A stretch of 54,570 nucleotides of DNA, taken from NCBI GenBank assembly GCA_030431975.1, contig JAUIHP010000031.1:1-54570 (forward strand), written 5' to 3'. The notes beneath the pieces were generated by a model, which worked only from the letters and a program-made list of their open reading frames with translations, was not told the origin of the DNA and searched no databases. The stretch's first letter is position 1, and every line of letters begins with the position of its first letter. Positions 43,643 to 52,477 of this stretch are shown here, one piece after another. This DNA comes from a bacterium (GTDB lineage Bacteria; Eisenbacteria; RBG-16-71-46; CAIMUX01). A program made the translations under genes and the position numbers.

Positions 43643-46197
43643 ACGAGTGCCGCTGCGACATAGCAGACGAGCGCACATACAAACGTCGCCCGAATTCCCA
43701 GGACCGCAAAGAGCACGGCGACAGCCAGACTTCCCGTGACCGTGGCCAGTCCGTTCCAGGTCCATGCCCACGCTGTTAGAGAAGCCGCCGCGGCTGCTTC
43801 GGCGTCCGCTTTCACGCCTACATTCGGTCGCGCATCCGCACTCGAACCCGCCAATGCTGCCGCACTTGCGCCCGCTCCCGCCGTCGACTCACCTTGCAAC
43901 CGGGCCAATCCACGGGGGAACGGGATCCCCAGAAAGAAAGACGTCGGCAGTAGAACGAGCGACATCACAGTGAGGCGGATCGCCAGAGGACTGGCCCAAA
44001 GGGACGGTATCCATTGGGGCAGAAACGCACCCACCAGTCCGCCGGAGACAATAATGCCGATCACCGCTTGACCGGTCGTTATACGGTGGGAGGCCAAGCT
44101 GCCCATAGCGGCCCCGATCAGAACAGTGCTCAATGCCAGGGCGAAGCTTTGCAGCGGTAGTGCCACGAGTTGTAAGGCGTATTGTACAAAGCACCACTCG
44201 ATTCCGATAAACCCAAGACCGACCAGGTAGAAGTACAAACCGCTCCGCTTCCCAATCGCGACATCCATTTCTTGAAACGCTCGCTCCCTCGAAGGACTTC
44301 TCGAACGGCCTGCCGAGCGATTCGCCAGAACCAAGAAGACCAGGGTCGTGACCAGGGTCAGGAACCCCAAGGCCACGATGTGAAGAATGTCGCGCGGGAT
44401 CGGAACCCGTTTCGGAATGATCTGATTCAGCTGAATGGCTTCTGATGTCGTCGTGAACGCCGCACGATCGGCTTCGACCGTGCCCCAGCGCTTTCGCAGG
44501 AAGTGAGAGAACGGCCGATCGTCTGTGGTGGGGTGGAGCCGGAAGTCGCATCGGTGACGAAACTCCGGATCCAGCGGCACATCGTAGAACGCTCGAGGAA
44601 GGAAACTCGCACCGGCATCGAGTGGACTCTCCCAAACTCGATACGTCGCATCATCCCCGGGAAAGTCGGCCAGGAGGAATGCGTCAAGGTCGGCCAACTC
44701 CTCCTTCGTCCACGGGGAGTTCTTGATCAGGGTCGTGTAGTGGTCCTCGACGGTGTCCCGTCCGTAGATGACGACATGCTGTTCGAGATTGGTTCTACCG
44801 AGCTGCGACCATGCCTCAGCCAAGGTGACGACGAGCTTTGGAAAAAAGCCCTGGTGGATCTGCAAGACTCCGTCCGGGGTGAGCTTGTCCATACAAAGGG
44901 CGTAGGTCTCCGCCGTCTGCAGGTAGAACGCTTTGAGGGCAAGAGAGCCGGCCGCGACTCGCGACGAGTTGTGGTAGCTGAAGATCTGAATGAGGTCGAA
45001 GGGTTCCTCGGCCCGGGCCAGCTCCGTCCGGGCTTCCGCTGCCCGGTAGGTGACCTGCGGATCCAGAAACAATCCTCCATTGTATTCCGCGTAGCGCTCC
45101 CGGCCGAGGTCGACGACCGTCTCGACGAGGTCGACGGCCAGGACCTCTCGAGCACCGTAGACAAGTGAGGCTTTTACCTCTTGTCCTCCCGCGCATCCGG
45201 CGACGAAGACACGGTAGTTGCTGTCCCGCAATAGCCAGTGGGCGGCGAGTACGCCGCGCTGCCAGAAGTGGTCGAGCACGCGTTGATCCATCTGCTCGCG
45301 CAACGCGGCATAGTCTCCGTCAAACCGGTAGATGTGGGAACTCTGCGCGCCGCCGTCGTAGGAAATCAGTTTGCTGTACGTCGTCGGGCTGAACTCTCCG
45401 CTCATTGGTTTCATCTGCGGAAGATTGACGACCTCGATCTTGGAGACCGGATCCCAACGCCGGAACTCCGCAGACTCCTCGCGCAGTTGTCTCTCTTCGG
45501 CGCTTCGTTTGTCGCTGTGGCTGGGGAGGTCCCAGCTACCTAAGACCCCCGAGCCGCCGAGGATGGCGAGCGCGAGCCCAAGCCAGACCCGCGCGCTTCC
45601 GGGTCGAAGGTGCTCTTTCGATCCAGCCTGGGGTCGGCCCTGGACATTCGGAGTCAGAAAGACGGGGGCCAGTGCGAGGTGCCCACCGGCAAGAAGGGCG
45701 AAGATCCCGGCAGGTCCCGCCCAGGGAAGCAGCCACGGCAACGCCCAGGGACCGGCGGCAGCGCCCGCGAGATCCGCCGCATAAACACGCGAAAGCTGAG
45801 GGCCCTGAAGCAGCCGAAGAACGGCCAACGCGGAAAGGAAGAAGGGCGCCAGCAGCAGCACCACGAGCAGGAGAAATGAAGGAATCTGCAACCAGGGTTG
45901 GTGCGGAATGTTGGAGACGGAGAACGGAATGAACCGAAGGACGCCCCAAAGGGCGATCAGCGTCAACGCGAGGCTCCACGCGTACCGGTCCGGATTCCAG
46001 TGACGCGCCGAAGGGAAGCGAGCTTGAAAGGCTCCGGCCAACCCAATGCCGAAAACGGCCCCACCGACCAACGCGTAGGCGGCGCTGGTTCCGACGATGG
46101 CGTCGAAGATACGAATGAGAAGCAGCTCGAGACAGAGCGTGCCCGCTCCGAGCCAAGAGGCCCAAACAAGGTTCCTGACCTGATGTCCGTGAGTCAT
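43585..46197 (-). CDS. Membrane protein with spermidine-synthase-like SAM domain
   Basis: About 870 residues. A block of TM helices (about 1-240: AGTLCLELLLIRIFDAIVG, YALVGGAVFGIGLAG) precedes a Rossmann domain of the spermine/spermidine-synthase type (VFVAGCAGGQEVKAS at about 330-344, EVLAVDLVE, FDLIQIFSYHN). A second membrane block follows (LILGF-like segments up to FVCALVCYVAAALVYE). Such fused proteins are common in environmental bacteria, usually annotated as spermidine synthase-like or major-facilitator-like transferases, without proven substrate. Start: ATG 46197; the in-frame TTG at 46206 has a better-spaced GGAGA and is a fair alternative. It is convergent with dapF (58-nt overlap) and divergent from dapA. 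Confidence 0.78.
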   Translation of the reverse strand: MTHGHQVRNLVWASWLGAGTLCLELLLIRIFDAIVGTSAAYALVGGAVFGIGLAGAFQARFPSARHWNPDRYAWSLALTLIALWGVLRFIPFSVSNIPHQPWLQIPSFLLLVVLLLAPFFLSALAVLRLLQGPQLSRVYAADLAGAAAGPWALPWLLPWAGPAGIFALLAGGHLALAPVFLTPNVQGRPQAGSKEHLRPGSARVWLGLALAILGGSGVLGSWDLPSHSDKRSAEERQLREESAEFRRWDPVSKIEVVNLPQMKPMSGEFSPTTYSKLISYDGGAQSSHIYRFDGDYAALREQMDQRVLDHFWQRGVLAAHWLLRDSNYRVFVAGCAGGQEVKASLVYGAREVLAVDLVETVVDLGRERYAEYNGGLFLDPQVTYRAAEARTELARAEEPFDLIQIFSYHNSSRVAAGSLALKAFYLQTAETYALCMDKLTPDGVLQIHQGFFPKLVVTLAEAWSQLGRTNLEQHVVIYGRDTVEDHYTTLIKNSPWTKEELADLDAFLLADFPGDDATYRVWESPLDAGASFLPRAFYDVPLDPEFRHRCDFRLHPTTDDRPFSHFLRKRWGTVEADRAAFTTTSEAIQLNQIIPKRVPIPRDILHIVALGFLTLVTTLVFLVLANRSAGRSRSPSRERAFQEMDVAIGKRSGLYFYLVGLGFIGIEWCFVQYALQLVALPLQSFALALSTVLIGAAMGSLASHRITTGQAVIGIIVSGGLVGAFLPQWIPSLWASPLAIRLTVMSLVLLPTSFFLGIPFPRGLARLQGESTAGAGASAAALAGSSADARPNVGVKADAEAAAAASLTAWAWTWNGLATVTGSLAVAVLFAVLGIRATFVCALVCYVAAALVYERVTSPKKTRRAGPVNA

Positions 46198-46241
46198 GCT
46201 CCGCAAATCTGACAGTTCTCCGAAGGACGTTCCACCCGAGA

Positions 46242-46269
46242 TTGCCTCCGCGTTCGAATCTGATAGCCT
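46242..46269 (+). promoter_or_regulatory. Candidate promoter of dapA
   Basis: TTGCCT (46242-46247), a 16-bp spacer, then TAGCCT (46264-46269), 35 bp before the start codon. It lies in the divergent space shared with the membrane protein gene. Confidence 0.45.
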
Positions 46270-46303
46270 CCCGCAAAGAACTTCATCAGGGAGGAAGGCG
46301 CAT

Positions 46304-47200
46304 ATGTTCGAAGGACTGTCCGTTGCCATGGTCACGCCGTTCCGGGAGGGACAGGTCGATTGGGAAGGTGTCGACCGCGTCCTCGATCACCTTCTCGACG
46401 GCGGTGTTGACGGAGTCGTTCCCTCGGGAACGACCGGCGAAGGAGCCACGCTGACCGAGAGCGAACGAGAGCAGCTGTTCCAGCGTTGCGTGAAACGGAC
46501 GCGGGGAAGGGCTTTCGTCCTCGCCGGGACAGGTTCCAACGACACGCGGAAAGCCGTGGAGACGACTCGGATGGCCGCCGAGTGCGGCGTCGACGGCGCT
46601 CTCGTGGTTACGCCGTTCTACAACAAGCCGTCCCAGGCCGGACTTGTTGCGCACTTCGAAGAAATCGCGGAACGAACCAGTCTTCCCATCTGCCTCTACA
46701 ACGTTCCGGGTCGGACCAGCGTCAAACTGGAAGTGCCGGCGATTCGGACGTTGTCCAAGCATCCTCGCATCGTCGCGATCAAGGAAGCGTGCGGTTCTCT
46801 CGACATGGTTTCGGAAATCGTCAGGGACACCGACCTCACGGTTCTGTCCGGCGATGATCCTCTGACGCTTCCGATGTTGGCTGTGGGAGGGAAGGGCGTC
46901 ATCTCCGTCACGGGGAATGTCGTTCCGGCTGCGGTGCAGCAGATGATCCAGGCTTTCAACTCGGGAAACATGGCGGAGGCACGGCGGCTTCACTTGGCCA
47001 CTCTGGCGTTGACCCACGCTCTCTTCGTAGAGACCAATCCATGTCCGGCCAAGTTTGCGCTCTCTCACCTCGGACTGATCGAGAATGAGCTGCGCCTCCC
47101 GTTGGTTCCGGTCAGCGATGCATCCGCTGCAACGATCAAGGCAGAGCTCGCACGGGTGGCGGTGGATCTGCATCCGCTGGGCGTCGGATCCGCCCAGTGA
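46304..47200 (+). CDS. dapA: 4-hydroxy-tetrahydrodipicolinate synthase
   Basis: 298 residues, TIM-barrel aldolase; condenses pyruvate with aspartate semialdehyde. Key residues are Lys160 (Schiff base, VAIKEACG), Tyr132 (LYNVPGRT) and the double Thr in SGTTGEGATL. The ATG at 46304 has GGGAGGA 7 nt upstream; longer in-frame starts have none. dapB follows within 24 nt. Confidence 0.97.
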   Translation: MFEGLSVAMVTPFREGQVDWEGVDRVLDHLLDGGVDGVVPSGTTGEGATLTESEREQLFQRCVKRTRGRAFVLAGTGSNDTRKAVETTRMAAECGVDGALVVTPFYNKPSQAGLVAHFEEIAERTSLPICLYNVPGRTSVKLEVPAIRTLSKHPRIVAIKEACGSLDMVSEIVRDTDLTVLSGDDPLTLPMLAVGGKGVISVTGNVVPAAVQQMIQAFNSGNMAEARRLHLATLALTHALFVETNPCPAKFALSHLGLIENELRLPLVPVSDASAATIKAELARVAVDLHPLGVGSAQ

Positions 47201-47223
47201 GCCTCCCGGACGGAGAGCAGGGC

Positions 47224-47967
47224 ATGATTCGCGTTGCCGTGATCGGCGCCAGTGGCCGCATGGGAATGGAAGTCTGTGCGGCCGTGGAAGACGCGCCGGA
47301 CATGAGCCTGGTCGCACAAGTCAACCGAAGCGGCCCGGCGTTGTCCGAATTGCGGACGGTCCGTCCGGACGCCGTCATCGAGTTCACGACTGCCGGTGCA
47401 ATCGAGGAGATCGCGGCGTCCTTGGAAGGTCTGAACGTGGCCTGGCTCTCGGGCACGACCGGTCTCGGCGAGACAGAGATGTCCGCACTCCGAAGAGTGG
47501 CTTCCCAGGCTCCCGTTCTCTGGGCGCCCAACACCAGTATCGGAATCGGTCTGCTTCGCGATTGGGTGCGCCAAGCCACCCGTACGCTGCCCGGGGAGTG
47601 GGCGCTGGAGATCGTGGAGACCCATCATCCGGGGAAACTCGATGCACCGAGCGGTACGGCACTATCTCTTGCTGAAGTTTGGACGGAGGAACGCCCCGGC
47701 CCCATGGCGCACGGACGTCACGGTATGACGGGACCAAGAGACTCTGGGGAAATCGGGATGCACGCCCTTCGTGTCCCGGGAGCGATCGGAGAGCATCGCC
47801 TGGTACTCAGCGACGGAGTCGAAACGCTGGAGTTGATCCACCGGGCTCATCGACGGGAAGCGTTCGTTCGGGGAGCGTTGGAAGGAGTGCGCTGGCTAGG
47901 GCAGCAGAAAGCCGGCCTCTATGGACTGGATGACTGGGTCCGAGGCCGGCGGAGCTTGGATTGTTGA
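47224..47967 (+). CDS. dapB: 4-hydroxy-tetrahydrodipicolinate reductase
   Basis: 247 residues; second committed step of the DAP pathway. The NAD(P)-binding GASGRMG is at 8-14, then SGTTGLGE, PNTSIGIGLL and the catalytic ETHHPGKLDAPSGTA (His134, His135, Lys138). The ATG at 47224 has GGAGAG 6 nt upstream; a GTG at 47197 overlapping the dapA stop would add 9 residues. It is convergent with rpsT, 11 nt apart. Confidence 0.96.
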   Translation: MIRVAVIGASGRMGMEVCAAVEDAPDMSLVAQVNRSGPALSELRTVRPDAVIEFTTAGAIEEIAASLEGLNVAWLSGTTGLGETEMSALRRVASQAPVLWAPNTSIGIGLLRDWVRQATRTLPGEWALEIVETHHPGKLDAPSGTALSLAEVWTEERPGPMAHGRHGMTGPRDSGEIGMHALRVPGAIGEHRLVLSDGVETLELIHRAHRREAFVRGALEGVRWLGQQKAGLYGLDDWVRGRRSLDC

Positions 47968-47978
47968 TCGAGCGAAGA

Positions 47979-48242
47979 CTACTTCTTGGACGCGGCCCGA
48001 TTGACGGCCTTGGCCATGCGCGAGATCTTGCGCGCGGCGCGGCCCTTCGGAATCACGCCCTTCTTCGCGGCCTTGGCCAGCGAAGACTGCGCCGTGACGA
48101 GAGCCTTCTCGGCGTCTTCGGATCCCAGAGCGCCCTTCAGGTTCTGCGTCTGGCGACGGATATCCGACTTCACGGCCTTGTTGCGTGCGCGATCGCGCTC
48201 GTTGGTCTTCATCCGCTTCTTCGCGGAAGCATGATGTGGCAT
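47979..48242 (-). CDS. rpsT: 30S ribosomal protein bS20
   Basis: 87 residues, MPHHASAKKRMKTNERDRARNK start and an Ala/Lys-rich second half ending AVNRAASKK, as usual for bS20. GGGAGGAAG lies about 7 nt before the ATG. It is a single gene on the minus strand between dapB and lnt, with its own promoter at 48366-48395. Confidence 0.97.
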   Translation of the reverse strand: MPHHASAKKRMKTNERDRARNKAVKSDIRRQTQNLKGALGSEDAEKALVTAQSSLAKAAKKGVIPKGRAARKISRMAKAVNRAASKK

Positions 48243-48365
48243 CTACCCACTTCCTCCCTGAGGATCGTATTCCCGAATCGGGTCCGGCGGGTTCGCCACT
48301 TCTCAGCGTGTCCCGCATCCAAAACTGACCGGATCCGTCTGGCCGGATCGTCGGCACAAGCGGGG

Positions 48366-48395
48366 AAGTTATCACCCCGGAGGCCCTTAGGTCAA
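48366..48395 (-). promoter_or_regulatory. Promoter of rpsT
   Basis: On the minus strand TTGACC (48395-48390), an 18-bp spacer, then TAACTT (48371-48366), about 125 bp before the start. The -35 touches the first base of the lnt start codon on the other strand. Confidence 0.7.
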
Positions 48396-49978
48396 TGACC
48401 GAACTTCTCCCGTCCCGCGGAAGTCGTCTCGCCGCCGTCGGTGGAGGACTGGCTTCGGCCCTTTTGATGTGGGCGGCCGCTCCTCCGCTGGACCTTCGCG
48501 GCTTCGCCTTCGTCGCCCTGATACCCATTCTGTGGGTCCTTCACCGCTCATCGAAGCCGCGGGCCTTCATGGCCGGATATCTATGTGGGACTGTCTATTT
48601 CTTTCTGCACCTCAACTGGATTCTCAAGCTCTCGAAGGAAGAGGTGACCATCCCTTGGATCATGATTCCGGCTCTGGCCCTGCTCGCGCTCTACTTCGCC
48701 CTGTTCCAGGCGGTGCCGGTATGGTTGGCCTCCCGTCTGCGGGACCGGAGAGGTTGGTCGCCGGTTTGGACCCTGCCGTTTTTGTGGACGGCCTTCGACG
48801 CGCTGAAGGCGACTGGCGAGATCGCCTTTAGTTGGGGCTCCCTGGGTTACTCCATTGCGCCTTTGACCTCTGCGATCCAGGTGTCGAGCTTCGCCGGATA
48901 CTGGGCCCTTCCGCTCTGGATCGTGGCACTGAACGGCGCGGTTTGGGCGCTGGCCTCGCGCCGACATCCAAGGGCGGCCTTCGCACTGGGGCTCCTGTTG
49001 CTGCCGTGGGCCATCGGAGCCTGGACGGTCGGTCGCGCTCCCCAAACCGTGACCGAAGTCGACGCGACGCTGGCCCAGCAGTCCCCGCGCGATGGCGCGA
49101 TTCGGTTCGGTCTCGTCCAGGCCAACACTCCGCGCGAAATCAAATGGGATCCGGACTACAGGCAGATCGTCATACAGGACCTCGTCGATCAGACGGACGT
49201 CATCGCGCGTGAGCAGCGACCCGATCTCATCATCTGGCCGGAAACGGCGGCCCCGCTTCGGGTCCTTTGGGTGGAGCAACTTCGGCAGATGGTTCGCGAC
49301 GGCGTGAAACGGAATCAGACGTGGACTCTGGTCGGGACGCTCGATGCCGCCAAAATCGAGGAGGGGTATGAGCACTACAACTCGGCCATTCTTTTCGATC
49401 CCGAAGGTGAGCCTTCGGCGAAGTACAACAAACGGCAGATGGTTCCCTTTGGAGAGTTCACTCCGTGGAAGGGAGTCGCGCCCTGGCTCGCGGAAATCGA
49501 CTTCGGTCAGTCCGAGTTCACTCCGGGTCGTCATCCCGGTCAGTTCGATGTCGAAGGAGTGGGGCGGCTCTCCTGCCTCATCTGTTTCGAGTCGACGTTC
49601 CCCACGTTGGCTCGCCGCGATGTTGCCGACGGCGCGCGTTTTCTCATCAACATCACGAACGACTTTTGGTTCGGACCCGGCTCCGGTCCGACCCAGGCCG
49701 CCCGGTTTGCGATTCTGAGGGCTGTAGAAAATCGGACGCCGCTCTTGCGTTGCGCGAACTCCGGTATCACGTTTGCAGTGGATCCCTATGGACGGGTCTA
49801 CGGCGAGACCGAACTCTTCGAAACGGTGCTTTGCAGCTTCGACGTCGAGCCCGGACGCGGACCTTCCTTCCATACCCGGACCGGGGACTGGATCCTTTGG
49901 TTGACCTCGGTGTTGGCGAGCGTGCTCATCTTTTGCGCCTGGGTCGGCGGAGGACCTCCGGGCACGCGGCCGTCGTGA
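48395..49978 (+). CDS. lnt: Apolipoprotein N-acyltransferase
   Basis: 527 residues; adds the third acyl chain to lipoproteins at the periplasmic face of the inner membrane. N-terminal TM helices (to about 220) precede a nitrilase-type domain with the catalytic triad Glu283 (IIWPETAAP), Lys346 (KYNKRQMVPFGEF) and Cys397 (CLICFESTFP); a final TM helix is near 505-520. Its presence supports a diderm cell with triacylated lipoproteins. The start is the ATG at 48395. The rlmI-like gene follows after 64 nt. Confidence 0.95.
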   Translation: MTELLPSRGSRLAAVGGGLASALLMWAAAPPLDLRGFAFVALIPILWVLHRSSKPRAFMAGYLCGTVYFFLHLNWILKLSKEEVTIPWIMIPALALLALYFALFQAVPVWLASRLRDRRGWSPVWTLPFLWTAFDALKATGEIAFSWGSLGYSIAPLTSAIQVSSFAGYWALPLWIVALNGAVWALASRRHPRAAFALGLLLLPWAIGAWTVGRAPQTVTEVDATLAQQSPRDGAIRFGLVQANTPREIKWDPDYRQIVIQDLVDQTDVIAREQRPDLIIWPETAAPLRVLWVEQLRQMVRDGVKRNQTWTLVGTLDAAKIEEGYEHYNSAILFDPEGEPSAKYNKRQMVPFGEFTPWKGVAPWLAEIDFGQSEFTPGRHPGQFDVEGVGRLSCLICFESTFPTLARRDVADGARFLINITNDFWFGPGSGPTQAARFAILRAVENRTPLLRCANSGITFAVDPYGRVYGETELFETVLCSFDVEPGRGPSFHTRTGDWILWLTSVLASVLIFCAWVGGGPPGTRPS

Positions 49979-50042
49979 AGACGATGGCCTCGAATCTGAC
50001 ATCACATCCGTTTGGGACTCTGACGAGGAGCCTTGTCCAACT

Positions 50043-51311
50043 ATGAGTGAACTCACCCGTGTCGAAGCCTCGATGCCTCCGACGTTTCGAATCCACTTGC
50101 GACCGGGAAGGGAGCGAGCCGTTGAACTCCGGCATCCTTGGGTATTCAGCGGCGCGGTCGATGAGATCGAAGCCCTCGAGGAAGCCGTGCCCGGTGACGT
50201 CGGGGATGTCTACAGCGCCAAAGGAGAATTCCTGGCGCGAGGCACGGTTCACCCGGAAAGCCAGATTGTCTGTCGGATCCTGACCTGGAACGACCGGCGG
50301 ATCGATGCCGACTTCTTTGCCGAGCGCATCGATCGGGCCCTGTCCGCCCGGGCTTCCGTCATCGATCATCAGCGAACGACGGCCGCGCGCTTGATCAACG
50401 CCGAAGGAGACGGACTTCCCGGCCTGATCGTTGATCGGTACCAACAGAGTTTGGTCGTGCAGACACTCTCTGCCGGGATGCTGCGAGCGCGGCCCCTTTG
50501 GTTGGAAATCCTGGTCGACCGTCTGGGGCCGACCGGCGTACTGGAGCGTGGCGACCACTCGCGTCGGGAAGAGGTCGATGCCCCCGAAGAGGAAGTCATC
50601 TACGGACTCGTTTCCCGGGATCCGGTCGTCATCAAAGAGAACGGCCTCTCGTTTCGGGTCGACCTTTTCGGCGGACAGAAGACCGGCTTCTATCTCGACC
50701 AACGTGACAATCGGGCGCTGCTACGCGAGCACGCCAGCGGCGCCCGGGTGCTCAACCTTTTCGGATACACCGGTGCGTTCTCGGTCTATGCGGGAAGCGC
50801 ACGGGCCGAAAGCGTGACCCATGTCGAGAGCTCCGGCCCCGCCTGTGCACTGGCCGAGGAGAACTGGGAACTCAACAACCTTCCACCCAGTCGACTCGAG
50901 GTCGTCGAGACCGATGCCTTCGGCTTCCTTCGACAAAACGAAGAGAGATACGACCGAATCATTCTGGATCCTCCGCCTTTGGCCCGCAATCGGGGGAGCG
51001 TCCAGGCCGCGTTGCGTGCGTACAAGGATCTCCATCTGTGGGCGTTCCTTCGTTCCGAACCGGGAACGGAAATCCTGACCTTCAGTTGTTCGCAACACGT
51101 GACTCCGGATCTCTTTCAGAAGGTCGTTTTCGGTGCGGCGCTCGATGTCGGCGCCTCGGTGCAGTGGCTGTCGCGGCTTGGACCCGGCGTCGATCATCCG
51201 GTTCACCTCAACCATCCGCAGGGGGAGTATCTGAAGGGGTTCCGCCTTCGCGTACTCGAGCCGGGTCAGGAGCGGAAGCGCCCGTCCACCGACGAGGAGG
51301 GAGAGGCGTGA
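50043..51311 (+). CDS. rRNA large-subunit methyltransferase, RlmI-like (PUA + SAM domains)
   Basis: 422 residues. An N-terminal PUA-like part (about 14-90, ELRHPWVFSGAVDEIE) leads into the linker GEGDGLPGLIVDRY-like segment (INAEGDGLPGLIVDRY) and a Rossmann methyltransferase: GFYLDQRDNR, NLFGYTGAFSVYAG (from 238) and the catalytic-type ILDPPPLARNR (Asp309). This is the class I m5C-family RlmI/YccW layout; RlmI methylates C1962 of 23S rRNA in E. coli. The exact target here is inferred. The ATG 50043 has a distant GAGGAG. The stop overlaps asd by 4 nt (GTGA). Confidence 0.88.
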   Translation: MSELTRVEASMPPTFRIHLRPGRERAVELRHPWVFSGAVDEIEALEEAVPGDVGDVYSAKGEFLARGTVHPESQIVCRILTWNDRRIDADFFAERIDRALSARASVIDHQRTTAARLINAEGDGLPGLIVDRYQQSLVVQTLSAGMLRARPLWLEILVDRLGPTGVLERGDHSRREEVDAPEEEVIYGLVSRDPVVIKENGLSFRVDLFGGQKTGFYLDQRDNRALLREHASGARVLNLFGYTGAFSVYAGSARAESVTHVESSGPACALAEENWELNNLPPSRLEVVETDAFGFLRQNEERYDRIILDPPPLARNRGSVQAALRAYKDLHLWAFLRSEPGTEILTFSCSQHVTPDLFQKVVFGAALDVGASVQWLSRLGPGVDHPVHLNHPQGEYLKGFRLRVLEPGQERKRPSTDEEGEA

Positions 51312-52465
51312 GCGCTTGGACGGTTGCCATTCTCGGTGCGACCGGAGCCGTCGGTCGGGTCATGGTCGAGATCCTGGAAAGATCGCCGATCGAGGTCAAA
51401 GAACTTCGTCTGCTGGCGACTCCCAGGTCTGCAGGCTCCGTCGTCTCGTTCCGGGGTCAGGACCACGAGGTCGAGGCCGTGTCCCGTCACTCCTTCGACG
51501 GTTGTGACCTCGCTCTCTTCTCGGCGGGAGGAGGCACTTCCGGCGAATGGGCTCCGCAAGCGGTTCAGGCCGGGGCTTGGGTCGTCGACAACTCGTCGCG
51601 CTTCCGGATGGACCCCGAAGTGGCGCTCGTCGTTCCGGAAGTCAACGCCTCGGAGCTGCCCAACGAACCTGCCGTGATCGCCAATCCCAACTGCTCGACG
51701 ATCCAAATGGTCGTGGCGCTCCATCCCATTCGGGAAGCCTTTGGACTGAAGCGGGTCGTCGTCTCGACCTATCAGTCGGTATCCGGCGCCGGACACAAGG
51801 GCGTTGCGGCCCTGACCGGTGAGGTGGAGGAGTGGACTGCCGGAGTCCTGAAAGATGTTGGAAGCAGCGAGACGCACTCCGTCGGGAGCCACGCGATGAG
51901 GACAAGCGGCGGCGAGACTCGAAACGCCACGACGAGCAAGGACTCTGTTCGTGCGGCAACCGGCGGCTCGGTTCCGTCGGAGGAACCGGCGTCGACGACT
52001 CCCTCGCTCTTCGCCCATCCGATCGTCGGCAATGTTCTTCCGCACTGTGACGTCTTTCTTGATGACGGCTACACGAGGGAAGAAGAGAAGATGCTTCGCG
52101 AGACCCGGAAGATCCTCGGTGATCCCGATCTCATCGTGCAGCCGACCTGCGTTCGTGTTCCCGTTCTCGTCTGCCACTCCGAAGCGGTTTACATCGAGAC
52201 GGAGCGACCGACGACGGACGCCGACCTTCGTGACTGTCTGAGACACGCGGACGGTGTGGAGGTCATCGACTCTCCGGAGAAGCAGGAGTACCCGATGCCA
52301 ATCCACGCGGCCGGGAAAGATCCGGTCTTCGTCGGAAGAATCCGCAAGGACCGGTGCGAACCCAACGGGTTTCACTTTTGGGTGGTGGCCGACAACCTGC
52401 GAAAGGGCGCCGCGCTGAACGCCGTACAGATTGCGGAACGGCTCTGGCGCCGCTCCGCCTGCTGA
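51308..52465 (+). CDS. asd: Aspartate-semialdehyde dehydrogenase
   Basis: 385 residues; makes aspartate semialdehyde for the DAP/lysine/threonine branch. NADP-binding VAILGATGAVGRVM, catalytic Cys129 in NPNCSTIQM, and SVSGAGHKGVAAL are conserved. It is 40-50 residues longer than usual: a Ser/Thr/Gly/Glu-rich stretch (about residues 182-232) sits between the GAGHKGVAAL helix and HPIVGNVLPHCD. The start GTG overlaps the upstream gene's stop; longer readings are shadows. truA follows 12 nt later. Confidence 0.95.
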   Translation: MSAWTVAILGATGAVGRVMVEILERSPIEVKELRLLATPRSAGSVVSFRGQDHEVEAVSRHSFDGCDLALFSAGGGTSGEWAPQAVQAGAWVVDNSSRFRMDPEVALVVPEVNASELPNEPAVIANPNCSTIQMVVALHPIREAFGLKRVVVSTYQSVSGAGHKGVAALTGEVEEWTAGVLKDVGSSETHSVGSHAMRTSGGETRNATTSKDSVRAATGGSVPSEEPASTTPSLFAHPIVGNVLPHCDVFLDDGYTREEEKMLRETRKILGDPDLIVQPTCVRVPVLVCHSEAVYIETERPTTDADLRDCLRHADGVEVIDSPEKQEYPMPIHAAGKDPVFVGRIRKDRCEPNGFHFWVVADNLRKGAALNAVQIAERLWRRSAC

Positions 52466-52477
52466 GAGGATCTGGGA

